Of a stretch of DNA of 46,398 nt, positions 1-7,877 are shown piece by piece. The notes under the pieces are model-generated. The model did no database searches, had not been told where the DNA came from, and saw nothing but the letters and a program-made list of their open reading frames with translations. The translations under genes were made by a program, and so were the position numbers. Source of the DNA: an uncultured Actinomycetes bacterium (GTDB lineage Bacteria > Actinomycetota > Actinomycetes > Mycobacteriales > Nakamurellaceae); contig CALANS010000076.1 of the NCBI GenBank assembly GCA_937926105.1, positions 1 to 46,398 on the forward strand, read 5' to 3'. How positions within the stretch are numbered: position 1 is the stretch's first letter; every line of letters starts with the position of its first letter.

Positions 1-8
1 CGCTGCCG

Positions 9-81
9 AGCCGCCTTGGAGAATCGAACTCCAGACCTTCTCATTACGAGTGAGACGCTCTACCGACTGAGCTAAGGCGGC
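9..81 (-). tRNA. tRNA-Thr (anticodon CGU)
   Basis: On the minus strand a full cloverleaf can be read. The acceptor arm GCCGCCT pairs with AGGCGGC, the D-arm holds AGCTCAGTCGGTAGAGC, the anticodon stem TCTCA/TGAGA encloses loop CTCGTAA with anticodon CGT, and the T-arm carries GTTCGATTC. The anticodon reads the threonine codon ACG. The discriminator base would be U and no CCA is encoded. Confidence 0.95.
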
Positions 82-154
82 AGCGCCCGCTAGTGTAGCC
101 GGTCGGGCGGGCGGGTTCCGAATCATCCGGTGGCCCACCAGCCGCGGCTACTGG

Positions 155-1627
155 TCAGTCGATGATGGAGTTCTTGGCCAGGGCGGACATGGTCTTCCAG
201 GTCGACCACGGGATGGCCCAGTCGTAGATGTCGCCGTCCGAGGGACCCAGCGTGACCGAGGTCCCGATCACCTCGACGGGGTCGCCGTAGATCGCCGACT
301 CGAAGTACATCTTGGCGTCGTCCCAGGACAGGTTGATGCAACCGTGGGTCTTGTTGACGTTGGCCAACTCCCAGGCGGTGGTGCCGGGGTTGTTGTGGAT
401 GAATTCGCCGTTGTTGCTGATCCGGACCGCCCAGTACTCGGGCACATCCTTGTAGTGGTACTTGGGATTGCTCATCTTGTAGTTGGCCTGCTTGTCCATC
501 ACGACGTGGATCCCGGAGCGCGTCACCAGATCCTTGTTCAGGCCGTACTCGCTGTTCGGGTCATCACCCATGCCGAGTGAGGCATCGAACGTCCAGACCG
601 TCTTGCCGTCCCGCTTGACGGTCATCCGGTGGGTCTTCGCGTTGGCGATCACCACCTGGTTGCGTCCGATGGTGAAGTCCACCGAGACATCGTCACCGCC
701 GTACCATCCGTCGGCGAACTTGACGCCGTAGATGTTGGATTCCACATGCACCTTGGTGCCGGCCGGCCAGTACTTCTCGGGCCGGAAATCCAGCGACGGG
801 TAGCTGTCGCCGTCGTGCGTGATCCACGCCCAGGAGCCCGCCACCTTTGGCGTAGTGGAAATCCTCACGTGTTTCTCGACCAGCGCCTTGTCCTGCGGGT
901 TCATGCCGAACCGGACGATCACCGGGGCAGCCACCCCCACGACGGCGCCGTCGCCGGGTGAGATGGACGTGGTGATGGGTTCGATGGTGGTCGCGGTCCG
1001 GTAGCTGCCCTCGATGGTGGTCTGCACGCCGATCGAGTTCGTCGCGACGCCGGTGACGGTGTACGTCTTGCCGTATCCGAGCACCTCGCCGAGGGTCCAG
1101 CGGGTGCGGTCCTTGGACAGCGAGCCCTTGATCTTCTTCCCGTCGGCGTTGGTGAACGTCAACCAGGACAGGGTGCCACCGCGGACGGCGATGCTGATCT
1201 GATCTGCGGGGGCGACGTTCGTGCTGCCCAGTGCGGGCGTGCCGGTGACGGTGGCGGCGGCCGGCAGCGGATCCGCCGAGCTGGACGAGGTTTCGGCCGG
1301 CTCGGTGCTGGAGGACACCGTGCCCGGCGACGACGGGGTCGGGCTGGGCGACGTGCTCGGGTCGACCGCACCGGTCGGGGATGCCGAACCACCGGACGGC
1401 TCGACCACCGTGATCGGCGCGCCAGAGGCGGGAGTCGTCTGCGAACCGGATGCCGACCCGGACGACGGGTCCGAAGCGGATTGGGCGGGCGTCGACGGGG
1501 CGACGGAACCGTGGCCGACGCCACCCTGACCCGCCGCCTGGCTGGTTGCGGAGCAGGCCGCCAGCGCGGCGACCACCCCTACCGCGGCACCCAGCGCCAG
1601 CGCCTTGCGCCAGAGTCCGACCGACAT
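155..1627 (-). CDS. L,D-transpeptidase lipoprotein (YkuD domain)
   Basis: Predicted lipid-anchored cell-wall enzyme that forms 3-3 cross-links in peptidoglycan outside the membrane. The signal peptide ends in lipobox LAAC (Cys25). A Ser/Pro/Thr-rich linker follows (about residues 26-125), then two Ig-like folds typical of actinobacterial Ldt proteins, then the YkuD catalytic domain. The active-site motif is visible as His411 followed by THGCIN, with His428 and nucleophile Cys430, and a C-terminal Trp-rich cap comes after it. ATG at 1627 is preferred because GGAG lies 5 nt upstream; GTG at 1630 is the alternative. About 490 residues is usual for mycobacterial LdtB/LdtMt5-like enzymes. It stands alone, with the tRNA downstream on the same strand. 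Family assignment is firm; which Ldt paralogue it matches is not. Confidence 0.93.
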   Translation of the reverse strand: MSVGLWRKALALGAAVGVVAALAACSATSQAAGQGGVGHGSVAPSTPAQSASDPSSGSASGSQTTPASGAPITVVEPSGGSASPTGAVDPSTSPSPTPSSPGTVSSSTEPAETSSSSADPLPAAATVTGTPALGSTNVAPADQISIAVRGGTLSWLTFTNADGKKIKGSLSKDRTRWTLGEVLGYGKTYTVTGVATNSIGVQTTIEGSYRTATTIEPITTSISPGDGAVVGVAAPVIVRFGMNPQDKALVEKHVRISTTPKVAGSWAWITHDGDSYPSLDFRPEKYWPAGTKVHVESNIYGVKFADGWYGGDDVSVDFTIGRNQVVIANAKTHRMTVKRDGKTVWTFDASLGMGDDPNSEYGLNKDLVTRSGIHVVMDKQANYKMSNPKYHYKDVPEYWAVRISNNGEFIHNNPGTTAWELANVNKTHGCINLSWDDAKMYFESAIYGDPVEVIGTSVTLGPSDGDIYDWAIPWSTWKTMSALAKNSIID

Positions 1628-1725
1628 CACCGCTCCATCCCGTCACCGCTCGACCGCGGGGAACCGTCACCGACCTACGGTCGACGCGACGGCGCCACCT
1701 CCACTGTCCCCCATTCGCCAGCCAG

Positions 1726-1754
1726 GACGTACCAAGCAGCCGCCCGGTTGCCAA
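1726..1754 (-). promoter_or_regulatory. possible promoter of the L,D-transpeptidase gene
   Basis: Reading the minus strand, TTGGCA (1749-1754) is followed after 17 nt by TACGTC (1726-1731). These resemble -35 and -10 hexamers and would leave a leader of about 90 nt before the ldt start. The match is by eye only and the -10 lacks the usual final T. Confidence 0.3.
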
Positions 1755-1845
1755 TTGATACCGAGACGTAATCATCTCGCGGGGAAGCCGACTGCCCGGC
1801 GACGCGAGAGGGGGCGTCCCGGGGCATTCGACTCGCACAGCGGCG

Positions 1846-2670
1846 TCAGCGCCGCCGGCGGGACTCGTAGGCCTTGCGCGCCCCGCACACCGACGCCCGC
1901 GGGCACACCTGGTGGGACCCGTCGCCGTTCAGCCGGATCACCAGCGAGTCGGCCGGCACCGAATGGGAAACCACGGTTCCCGGCCCGTCCGGGGTATCGA
2001 CGGCCGCGCCCACCGGCGGCGCATTCTTCTTGAACTCCTGGTACAGCGGGTGCTCGTACTTCAGGCAGCACATCAGCCGCCCGCACGCCCCGGAGATCCG
2101 CATCGGGTTGACCGGCAGATCCTGATCCCGCGCCATCGCCAGCGTCACCGGCTCGTAGTCCTTGAGGAACGTCGAGCAGCAGGTGTCCCGGCCGCAGGAG
2201 CCGATGGCCCCGGTGGCCCGCACCGCATCGCGGGCGGCCAGCTGGCGCAGCTCGACCCGGGTGTGCAGGGTGGCCGACAGGTCGCGCAGCAGGGACCGGA
2301 AGTCGACGGTCTCCGGGGACGAGTAGTAGATGACGGTGCGCCCGGCGTCGGCCTGCGGGTCGGCGGCCAGCACCTTCATCGGTAGCTTGTGCTCGCGCAC
2401 CAGCCGGCGGGTGGCGACCATCGTGCGCGCCTTGACCTGCCGGAGTTCCGCCTGAGCGGTGACGTCGTCGTCGGTGGCCATGCCGACCACGGTGGGAAAG
2501 CCCGAGGTGTCGTCGCTGATGTACTCGGCGGCCCACACCACGGTGCCGACCACCGGGCCGTGCTCGGTGGGCAGCAGCACCTTGTCCCCTACCTGCACGG
2601 ACAGCGCGCCCGGGTCGGCGTAGTGCAGCTGGCCCCGGTCGACCAGCGTCACCGCGCACAGCATGCCCAT
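1846..2670 (-). CDS. PSP1 / RicT-family protein
   Basis: Member of the PSP1 C-terminal domain family, to which B. subtilis RicT (YaaT) belongs. RicT acts with RicA and RicF in an Fe-S-containing complex affecting RNA maturation and phosphorelay; the role in actinobacteria is not established. The hallmark Cys pairs are present: GSCGRDTCC (Cys159, 164, 165) and GACGRLMCC (Cys196, 201, 202). The start is placed at the ATG giving MGMLCAVTLV, because homologues begin near this residue; an in-frame ATG at 2721 would add 17 unconserved-looking residues. Neither start has a clear ribosome site. It lies just downstream of holB on the same strand, as in many Gram-positive genomes, so co-transcription is likely. 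Confidence 0.88.
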   Translation of the reverse strand: MGMLCAVTLVDRGQLHYADPGALSVQVGDKVLLPTEHGPVVGTVVWAAEYISDDTSGFPTVVGMATDDDVTAQAELRQVKARTMVATRRLVREHKLPMKVLAADPQADAGRTVIYYSSPETVDFRSLLRDLSATLHTRVELRQLAARDAVRATGAIGSCGRDTCCSTFLKDYEPVTLAMARDQDLPVNPMRISGACGRLMCCLKYEHPLYQEFKKNAPPVGAAVDTPDGPGTVVSHSVPADSLVIRLNGDGSHQVCPRASVCGARKAYESRRRR

Positions 2671-2733
2671 GCTTGCGAGGTTACCGGGTCGCGCTGACCG
2701 ATCTTCGCGGATCATCAGCATGCGCGGGCACCG

Positions 2734-3921
2734 TCAGCCGGCACGGAGCTGCATCATCAGCGACTCCAGCGCGATCTGTGGCTTGACGTTCTGTTCCAAC
2801 GCCTGCCGGCAGGCCAGCACCGCGTCCAGCCGGCGCAGCGCGCCGTCGGCCCCGATCCGCTCCGCCGCGGTCTGCACGTCCCGGTCCAGGTCGGGGTTGA
2901 GCAGCGCGGAGGGCGCCCGCATCGCCCGCACGATCACATCCCGGTAGAAGCCCGACAGGTCCACCAGCGCCCGGTCCAGCACGTCCCGCTCGGTGCGGGT
3001 CGCGCGCGAGCGCTGCCGCCGCTCCAGCTCCTTGAGCGCCCCCGCGCTGCCGCGGGTGGCCGCCGCGGCGCCCTTGCCGGTGCCGCCGCCGCCGAGCGCG
3101 ACCCGCAACTCCTCGCGCTCGGTCTCGTCGCGGCGCGCGGACTGGTCGACCGCCTCGGCCTTGGCCACCTCCAGCAGCTCGTCGGCCTCGGCGAACACGT
3201 CCGTCAGGGTGCGCAGCGCGCCCGGCACTGCGAGGACCCGGGCCCGGTGGTCCCGGCCGGCCTCGCTGCGGGCCAGGGCGCGCGCCCGGCCGACGTGACC
3301 GGCGCACACCGACGCCGCCCAGTGGGCCGTCTCGGGGTCGATGCCGTCCCGGGAGATCAGCACCTCGGCGATGGCCTCCGGGGCGGGCGTGGTCAGGTTC
3401 AGCACCCGGCAGCGGGAGCGGATCGTCACCGACACGTCGTCCGGGTGGGTGGACGGTGCGCACAGCAGGAACACGGTGTGCGCCGGGGGTTCTTCGATCG
3501 ACTTCAGCAGCGCATTGGCGGCGCCCTCGGTGAGCCGGTCGGCGTCCTCGATGAGCACGATCTGCCAGCGTCCGGTGCTGGGGCGAGACGCGGCCCGCTG
3601 CACCACGGCTCGCATCTCGCGCACCGAAATGGACAGTCCCTCCGGCACCACGGCGCGCACGTCGGCATGCGTGCCGGCCAGCACGGTGCGGCACGCGGTG
3701 CAGACCCCGCACCCGCCCTTGTCGCACTGCAGGGCGGCGGCAAACGCCCGCGCTGCCACCGACCGGCCAGACCCGGGCGGGCCGGTGAACAGCCAGGCGT
3801 GTGTCATGGCGGCGCTGGTGCCGCTCGGGCCGCCGCGGCTGGCGGACACCGCCGCCCGGCATGCGGCCACCGCGGCACCCTGCCCGATGACGTCGGCGAA
3901 CACTCCGTCAGACTCGGCCAT
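2734..3921 (-). CDS. holB: DNA polymerase III subunit delta'
   Basis: Clamp-loader subunit that opens the sliding clamp at the replication fork. The AAA+ core is visible: P-loop variant GPPGSGRS (residues 47-54), a Cys4 zinc site (Cys66, 71, 74, 77), and LLKSIEEPP followed by the SRC motif. An Arg in place of the P-loop Lys fits a subunit that supports rather than drives ATP hydrolysis. Length 395 aa is normal for actinobacteria. The ATG directly abuts the stop codon of the methyltransferase (TGA-ATG), so the two are probably translationally coupled. The order topA, tmk-like, holB matches streptomycetes. Confidence 0.95.
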   Translation of the reverse strand: MAESDGVFADVIGQGAAVAACRAAVSASRGGPSGTSAAMTHAWLFTGPPGSGRSVAARAFAAALQCDKGGCGVCTACRTVLAGTHADVRAVVPEGLSISVREMRAVVQRAASRPSTGRWQIVLIEDADRLTEGAANALLKSIEEPPAHTVFLLCAPSTHPDDVSVTIRSRCRVLNLTTPAPEAIAEVLISRDGIDPETAHWAASVCAGHVGRARALARSEAGRDHRARVLAVPGALRTLTDVFAEADELLEVAKAEAVDQSARRDETEREELRVALGGGGTGKGAAAATRGSAGALKELERRQRSRATRTERDVLDRALVDLSGFYRDVIVRAMRAPSALLNPDLDRDVQTAAERIGADGALRRLDAVLACRQALEQNVKPQIALESLMMQLRAG

Positions 3922-4590
3922 TCACACCGCCCGGTAGACGCCGAGAAAGGCGGGGTGCCAGGGGATCCGCCGCCAGATCGGGGCCCCGACGAACGGGGCG
4001 TAGCTGCAGGTGCTCAGCGCGAACCCGTGCCGCGCGGCCAGCACCGAGAATTCCTTCCCGGAGGGCCGGTAGATGTGTGTCGGGTCCCGGTCGTAGGACC
4101 CGGCGTACATCCGGGCCTGGACCCTGTTGCCGATCGTGGGCAGGTGCGCCACCAGCAAGCCGCCGGGCCGCAACCGGCCGCGCACCGCGTCCAGCCCCGC
4201 CGCCGGATCCTCCAGGTGCTCGAAGATGTTGATCGCGGTGACCACGTCCACCGTCACCTCGAACGGGATGCCGTCGGTGAGGCTGCCGACCGCCAGATGG
4301 GCGCGGGGCAGCCGGCGGGACGCCTCGGCGATCGCGTAGTCGGACAGGTCCATGCCGTAGGGCTCGAACTCGCCGGCCATCCGCCGCAGGAAGAGCCCGA
4401 GCCCGCAGCCCACGTCGAGCAGAGCCCCGCGCGGCACCCGCTTGATGATCAGCCGGCGGATGTAGGAGTCCCGGACCCGGTCAACGACCCCCCGGGCACC
4501 GGACTCGGGACGCGACATCCGGTAGTAGTCCGCCGAATAGTCCGCCGCGCGCTCCGTGGACCGGTCCCCGGAGTCCGTCGCCTCGCCCAC
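3922..4590 (-). CDS. class I SAM-dependent methyltransferase
   Basis: Rossmann-fold methyltransferase with motif I DVGCGLGLFLRRM (SAM binding), an acidic strand-2 end (YGMDLSDYAI), motif II AINIFEHLEDP and a following loop RLRPGGLLVAHLP. This is the pattern of UbiG/COQ5-like small-molecule methyltransferases; the substrate cannot be told. I start it at GTG 4590, because a GAGGAAGAGG run precedes it at good spacing and the extra upstream residues of a longer frame are an Arg-rich stretch unlike coding sequence. It sits between the tmk-like gene and holB, with its TGA touching the holB ATG. Replication genes next door give no clear hint of its job. Confidence 0.85.
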   Translation of the reverse strand: MGEATDSGDRSTERAADYSADYYRMSRPESGARGVVDRVRDSYIRRLIIKRVPRGALLDVGCGLGLFLRRMAGEFEPYGMDLSDYAIAEASRRLPRAHLAVGSLTDGIPFEVTVDVVTAINIFEHLEDPAAGLDAVRGRLRPGGLLVAHLPTIGNRVQARMYAGSYDRDPTHIYRPSGKEFSVLAARHGFALSTCSYAPFVGAPIWRRIPWHPAFLGVYRAV

Positions 4591-4658
4591 CGTTCGCCTC
4601 TTCCTCGCCCGAGCGCGCCGGCGAATCCGGCGCCCGGCCAACCTATCCCAGCGGGCCG

Positions 4659-6968
4659 TCAGACCCGGCGATCGGCGAGCTGCCGGCCGGGGTCGGCGGG
4701 TCCGTCGGGCGCCTCGGGAGCGGTGACGGAGTCGTCGGCGCCGGGTTCGGGGCCGGCCTCCGCAGCGGTGACGGCGTCCTGGAGCGTCGCCGTGGCGCCG
4801 GGCCGGGCCGGCGACCTGTCTCGCAGCACGGAGGACACTCGCTCCACGATCTCCGTGGGAATCGGCACCCCGGGTGCCAAGGGCGCCACCGTCACGTAGC
4901 GCTCCGGCGCGGACGCGGCCAGGTCCTGGTAGACCCGCCGCGGGTCCAGGTGCTCCTCTCCGGACCCGGTGTGTGCCCCACCCGCCACGCCGGCGGTCGC
5001 CGCGTCTTCGGTCCCGGAACCAGCACCGGCCACCTCATCACCGGGCACCGCCTGGTCGGCCGCCGCAGCAGCGGGCTCGACCAGGCCGGCCGGCAGGTCG
5101 ACCAGCAGCGTCAGATCGGACCGGAGCCCGCCGGTGGCCCATGCCGCCAATCGGATGATGCGCTCCTCGGACAACCCGGCCTGCGCGCCGAACCGCACCA
5201 CGGCCGCATCCACGTAGTCCCGGCACACGACCACCTCGCCGGCCTCCAGCGCGGGGCGCAGCCGGCCGTCCACCAGATCGGACAGGTCGGCCATGGCCCG
5301 CAGCGCGGTGGCCGGGGTGTCCTCCACGGCGACCACGGCCAGCGTGCCGGCCAGGTCCCCCACCCCGCCGGTCCCGTCACCGCCGGATGGTCTGCCGCCG
5401 GGCGCAGGCACCGCCCCGGACGGCACCGCCACCGGGCCGGCCAACTCGTAGCGCACCTGCCAGCCGTCGCCGCGCAGCTGCTCGGACAGCGACCGGGCGT
5501 ACCGCTCGGTGGCCTCGACGTCGGCGCCGACCACCGCGATCAGTGCGCCCGGCAGGCTCTCCTCGGCGTCCAGGAATTCCCGCCGCCGGCCACCGATCAA
5601 CCGGCGCAGCACGCGCTTGACCATGGCCCCGCGCAGCCCGCCCACCTGCCGGCCGGCGAAGATCGCCACTGCGATGGTCAGCACGCCACTGACGGCCAGC
5701 ACGATCGCGGGACCGGACAGCACCATCCGGAACGCCCCGACCTGCACCAGGTGGAAGCCAATGCCGTTGGCCAGGATCGGCCCGGCCGCGATGGTACCCA
5801 GCAGGGTGATCCGCACCGAGGACATCACGAAGGCGAAGACCCGCCCGCGCAGCCGGTCGGACACCTCGTGGCCGATCATGGTGAACCCGGTGATCCAGGC
5901 GATCCCGGCGAACAGCCCCATGACCACCGAGGTGACGGCGGCGCCGACGAAGTCCTGCATCACGCTCATCACCAGCAGGGCGCAGCCGGCCACCCCGATG
6001 CCCAGCGTGAAGACCATCCGGCGCGGCACCGCGGGCAGCACCTTCGGCCCGATCAGCATGCCCAGCGCAAGCCCGGAGAACACCGCGCCGAATAGGATGC
6101 CGTACCCGGCGTTGCCGGCGCCCATGGTGGCGACGTAGGCCTGCGCTACGCCGGCCACCAGCCCGCCGGCCCCGAACGCGCCGAGGATGCCGACGTAGAT
6201 CGCCCGCATCACTCGGGAGTTCTTGACGAACCCGACACCCTCCCGGATCAGTGAGAACACCGACTGCGCGGGCGGCCGCTCGCCCAGGAAGGCCGGGATC
6301 AGTCGACGGGTGGCGAACAGCACCGCCGCGGCCAGGAAGTAGCTGGCGGCGTCCAGCACCAGCGCGATGTTGATGGCCACCGCGGAGGTGCCGCTGATCA
6401 GCGCGCTGGCGGCCCCGGCATCCGCGACCGGGGGCGCGCCGAAGAACTGCGCGGTGGTGGCCAGCAGCGCGAACACCACCGCGGCCACCGGCACCATGCC
6501 GTACACGGAGACGTAGTTGAGCTGGTTGGCCACCGCCAGCCGCTCCCGCGGCACGATGTTCACCCACATCGCCTGCTTGGCGGGGTTGGAGAACAGCCCG
6601 ACGCCCTCCACCAGGAACTGCGCGATCAGCAGCCAGGTCAGGTTTCCGGTGATGGCGATCGACAGGTACAGCAGACCTGCGATCGAGTCGCCGATGATGG
6701 CCACCGTGCGCCGATCGAACCGATCTACCAGCGCCCCGGCGATCGGGCCCAGGATCAGGTCCGGCAACAACCGGGTGAGCAGCACGCCGGACACGGCCGC
6801 GCCCTGGACGAGGTTGGAGCTGTCCTGGGTGAGGTAGGCCGCCAGCGCCGTGGTGGCCAGCAGGCCCAGCCAGTCGCCCAGGCTGGACACCGACAGCGCC
6901 ATCCACATCCGGCGGAAGGCCGTGATCCGCAGCAGCACCCCGAGCGAATTCTGCCGCCGCGCCATCAT
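4659..6968 (-). CDS. MFS transporter fused to degenerate thymidylate-kinase domain
   Basis: Residues 1 to about 450 form a 12-helix major-facilitator protein resembling the MFS part of the bifunctional MFS/dTMP kinase proteins of streptomycetes, including the signature SSLGDWLGLLATTALAA. From about residue 470 a thymidylate-kinase-like domain follows. It keeps the fold markers CRDYVD (582-587, in place of DRYVDS), AAWATGGL and DLTLLVDLP (618-626). Its P-loop position reads GADVEATE (481-488) instead of a GxxxxGK(S/T) motif, so ATP binding and kinase activity are probably lost. A Pro/Ala/Gly-rich insertion and tail bring it to 769 aa. ATG 6968 is chosen over GTG 6995. Its slot between topA and holB is where tmk sits in relatives, so a functional tmk should exist elsewhere in the genome. 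Confidence 0.85.
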   Translation of the reverse strand: MMARRQNSLGVLLRITAFRRMWMALSVSSLGDWLGLLATTALAAYLTQDSSNLVQGAAVSGVLLTRLLPDLILGPIAGALVDRFDRRTVAIIGDSIAGLLYLSIAITGNLTWLLIAQFLVEGVGLFSNPAKQAMWVNIVPRERLAVANQLNYVSVYGMVPVAAVVFALLATTAQFFGAPPVADAGAASALISGTSAVAINIALVLDAASYFLAAAVLFATRRLIPAFLGERPPAQSVFSLIREGVGFVKNSRVMRAIYVGILGAFGAGGLVAGVAQAYVATMGAGNAGYGILFGAVFSGLALGMLIGPKVLPAVPRRMVFTLGIGVAGCALLVMSVMQDFVGAAVTSVVMGLFAGIAWITGFTMIGHEVSDRLRGRVFAFVMSSVRITLLGTIAAGPILANGIGFHLVQVGAFRMVLSGPAIVLAVSGVLTIAVAIFAGRQVGGLRGAMVKRVLRRLIGGRRREFLDAEESLPGALIAVVGADVEATERYARSLSEQLRGDGWQVRYELAGPVAVPSGAVPAPGGRPSGGDGTGGVGDLAGTLAVVAVEDTPATALRAMADLSDLVDGRLRPALEAGEVVVCRDYVDAAVVRFGAQAGLSEERIIRLAAWATGGLRSDLTLLVDLPAGLVEPAAAAADQAVPGDEVAGAGSGTEDAATAGVAGGAHTGSGEEHLDPRRVYQDLAASAPERYVTVAPLAPGVPIPTEIVERVSSVLRDRSPARPGATATLQDAVTAAEAGPEPGADDSVTAPEAPDGPADPGRQLADRRV

Positions 6969-7031
6969 CCGATCACCCGCCCGGGCCGGGGACACCGGCC
7001 GTCCGGGGCCACGAGGTGGCCGATCGCTGCG

Positions 7032-7841
7032 TCATTGGTTGAACAGGTCCGAGAGGCCGTCCAGGATCTTGCTACCGGCGCCGGAGGCCACCAGGAACAG
7101 GATCACGAACACCAGGGCGCCCCATGCACCGCCGGTCTTCTTCTTGGCGCCGGGCGTGCGCTGCGCCGGCCGGCGGGCCGGGGGGTAGGGCGCCGGATGG
7201 GCCGCCGGTCGTGATGGGCGAGCCTGCGCGGCCCCGGGGACGGGGAGAGCTGCGGGTGCGATCGCGGTCGGGTGGTTCGGGGTCGGCGCTGGCCAGCCGG
7301 GAGCGCCGGCAGAACCGGCCGGGTAGCCGACGGTATTCGGGTAGCCGGCCGGCGGCCGGGCCGTCGGATGGTGTGCGACGGCGGTGACGGCAGCCGTCGA
7401 CGAACCCCGGCGGGAGGCGGCGGCGCCCGGGCCAGTGCCACCCCGGCTCGCCCCCGTGCCACCCCGGCCCGCCCCCGTGGCGCCACGGCTCGCGACCGCG
7501 GCGTCCCGACGGGCAGCGGCGGCTCGCCGGGCGGCCTCGGCGCGCTGCGCGGTACTGCCGCGCGCCGGACCGGACGGAACACCGGGAACGGGCGGCAGGT
7601 GCAGGTCGCGATCCCAGTCCTCCGGCGACGGCGGCATGGCCGTGGTCACCGCGGGCAGTTCGGGCACCGGGATCTGCGGCAGTGGCCCCGAGGCGGCGGC
7701 GTCGGACAGGTCGGCCTGCGGTGCGACAAGCGCATCGGGAAAGGTCTCCGGCCGCCATCGAAGCGGTGGCGGATCGTCCGTTCCGTCTACCCCCGACAGC
7801 GCGTCGGTGAACTGCGCATCCGACACGGCGTTCGACGTCAT
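7032..7841 (-). CDS. hypothetical Pro/Ala-rich protein with one C-terminal membrane helix
   Basis: Not recognised. The first 75 residues are acidic and Pro-rich. Residues about 95-125 are Ala/Arg-rich with imperfect repeats of the type ASRGGTG. A Pro/Ala-rich, probably disordered stretch follows, then basic KKKTGG and a single hydrophobic helix (about 240-257) close to the C-terminus. This suggests a tail-anchored protein with a long cytoplasmic disordered domain. It lies 36 nt downstream of topA and about 60 nt upstream of the MFS-kinase gene on the same strand, so it is probably co-transcribed with them. Confidence 0.65.
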   Translation of the reverse strand: MTSNAVSDAQFTDALSGVDGTDDPPPLRWRPETFPDALVAPQADLSDAAASGPLPQIPVPELPAVTTAMPPSPEDWDRDLHLPPVPGVPSGPARGSTAQRAEAARRAAAARRDAAVASRGATGAGRGGTGASRGGTGPGAAASRRGSSTAAVTAVAHHPTARPPAGYPNTVGYPAGSAGAPGWPAPTPNHPTAIAPAALPVPGAAQARPSRPAAHPAPYPPARRPAQRTPGAKKKTGGAWGALVFVILFLVASGAGSKILDGLSDLFNQ

Positions 7842-7877
7842 GGGCTCGATCGTATGCGTAGCGGCGAGGCGGACCGG

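Noticed and set aside
693..1838. A 381-codon open frame on the minus strand overlapping the L,D-transpeptidase gene
   Set aside because: Arg/Gly/Pro-rich composition and complete overlap with a gene that has clear motifs; it is a GC-driven shadow frame.
3247..4899. A 550-codon plus-strand frame across holB and the methyltransferase
   Set aside because: Antisense to two well-supported genes, low-complexity, no motif; typical for high-GC DNA.
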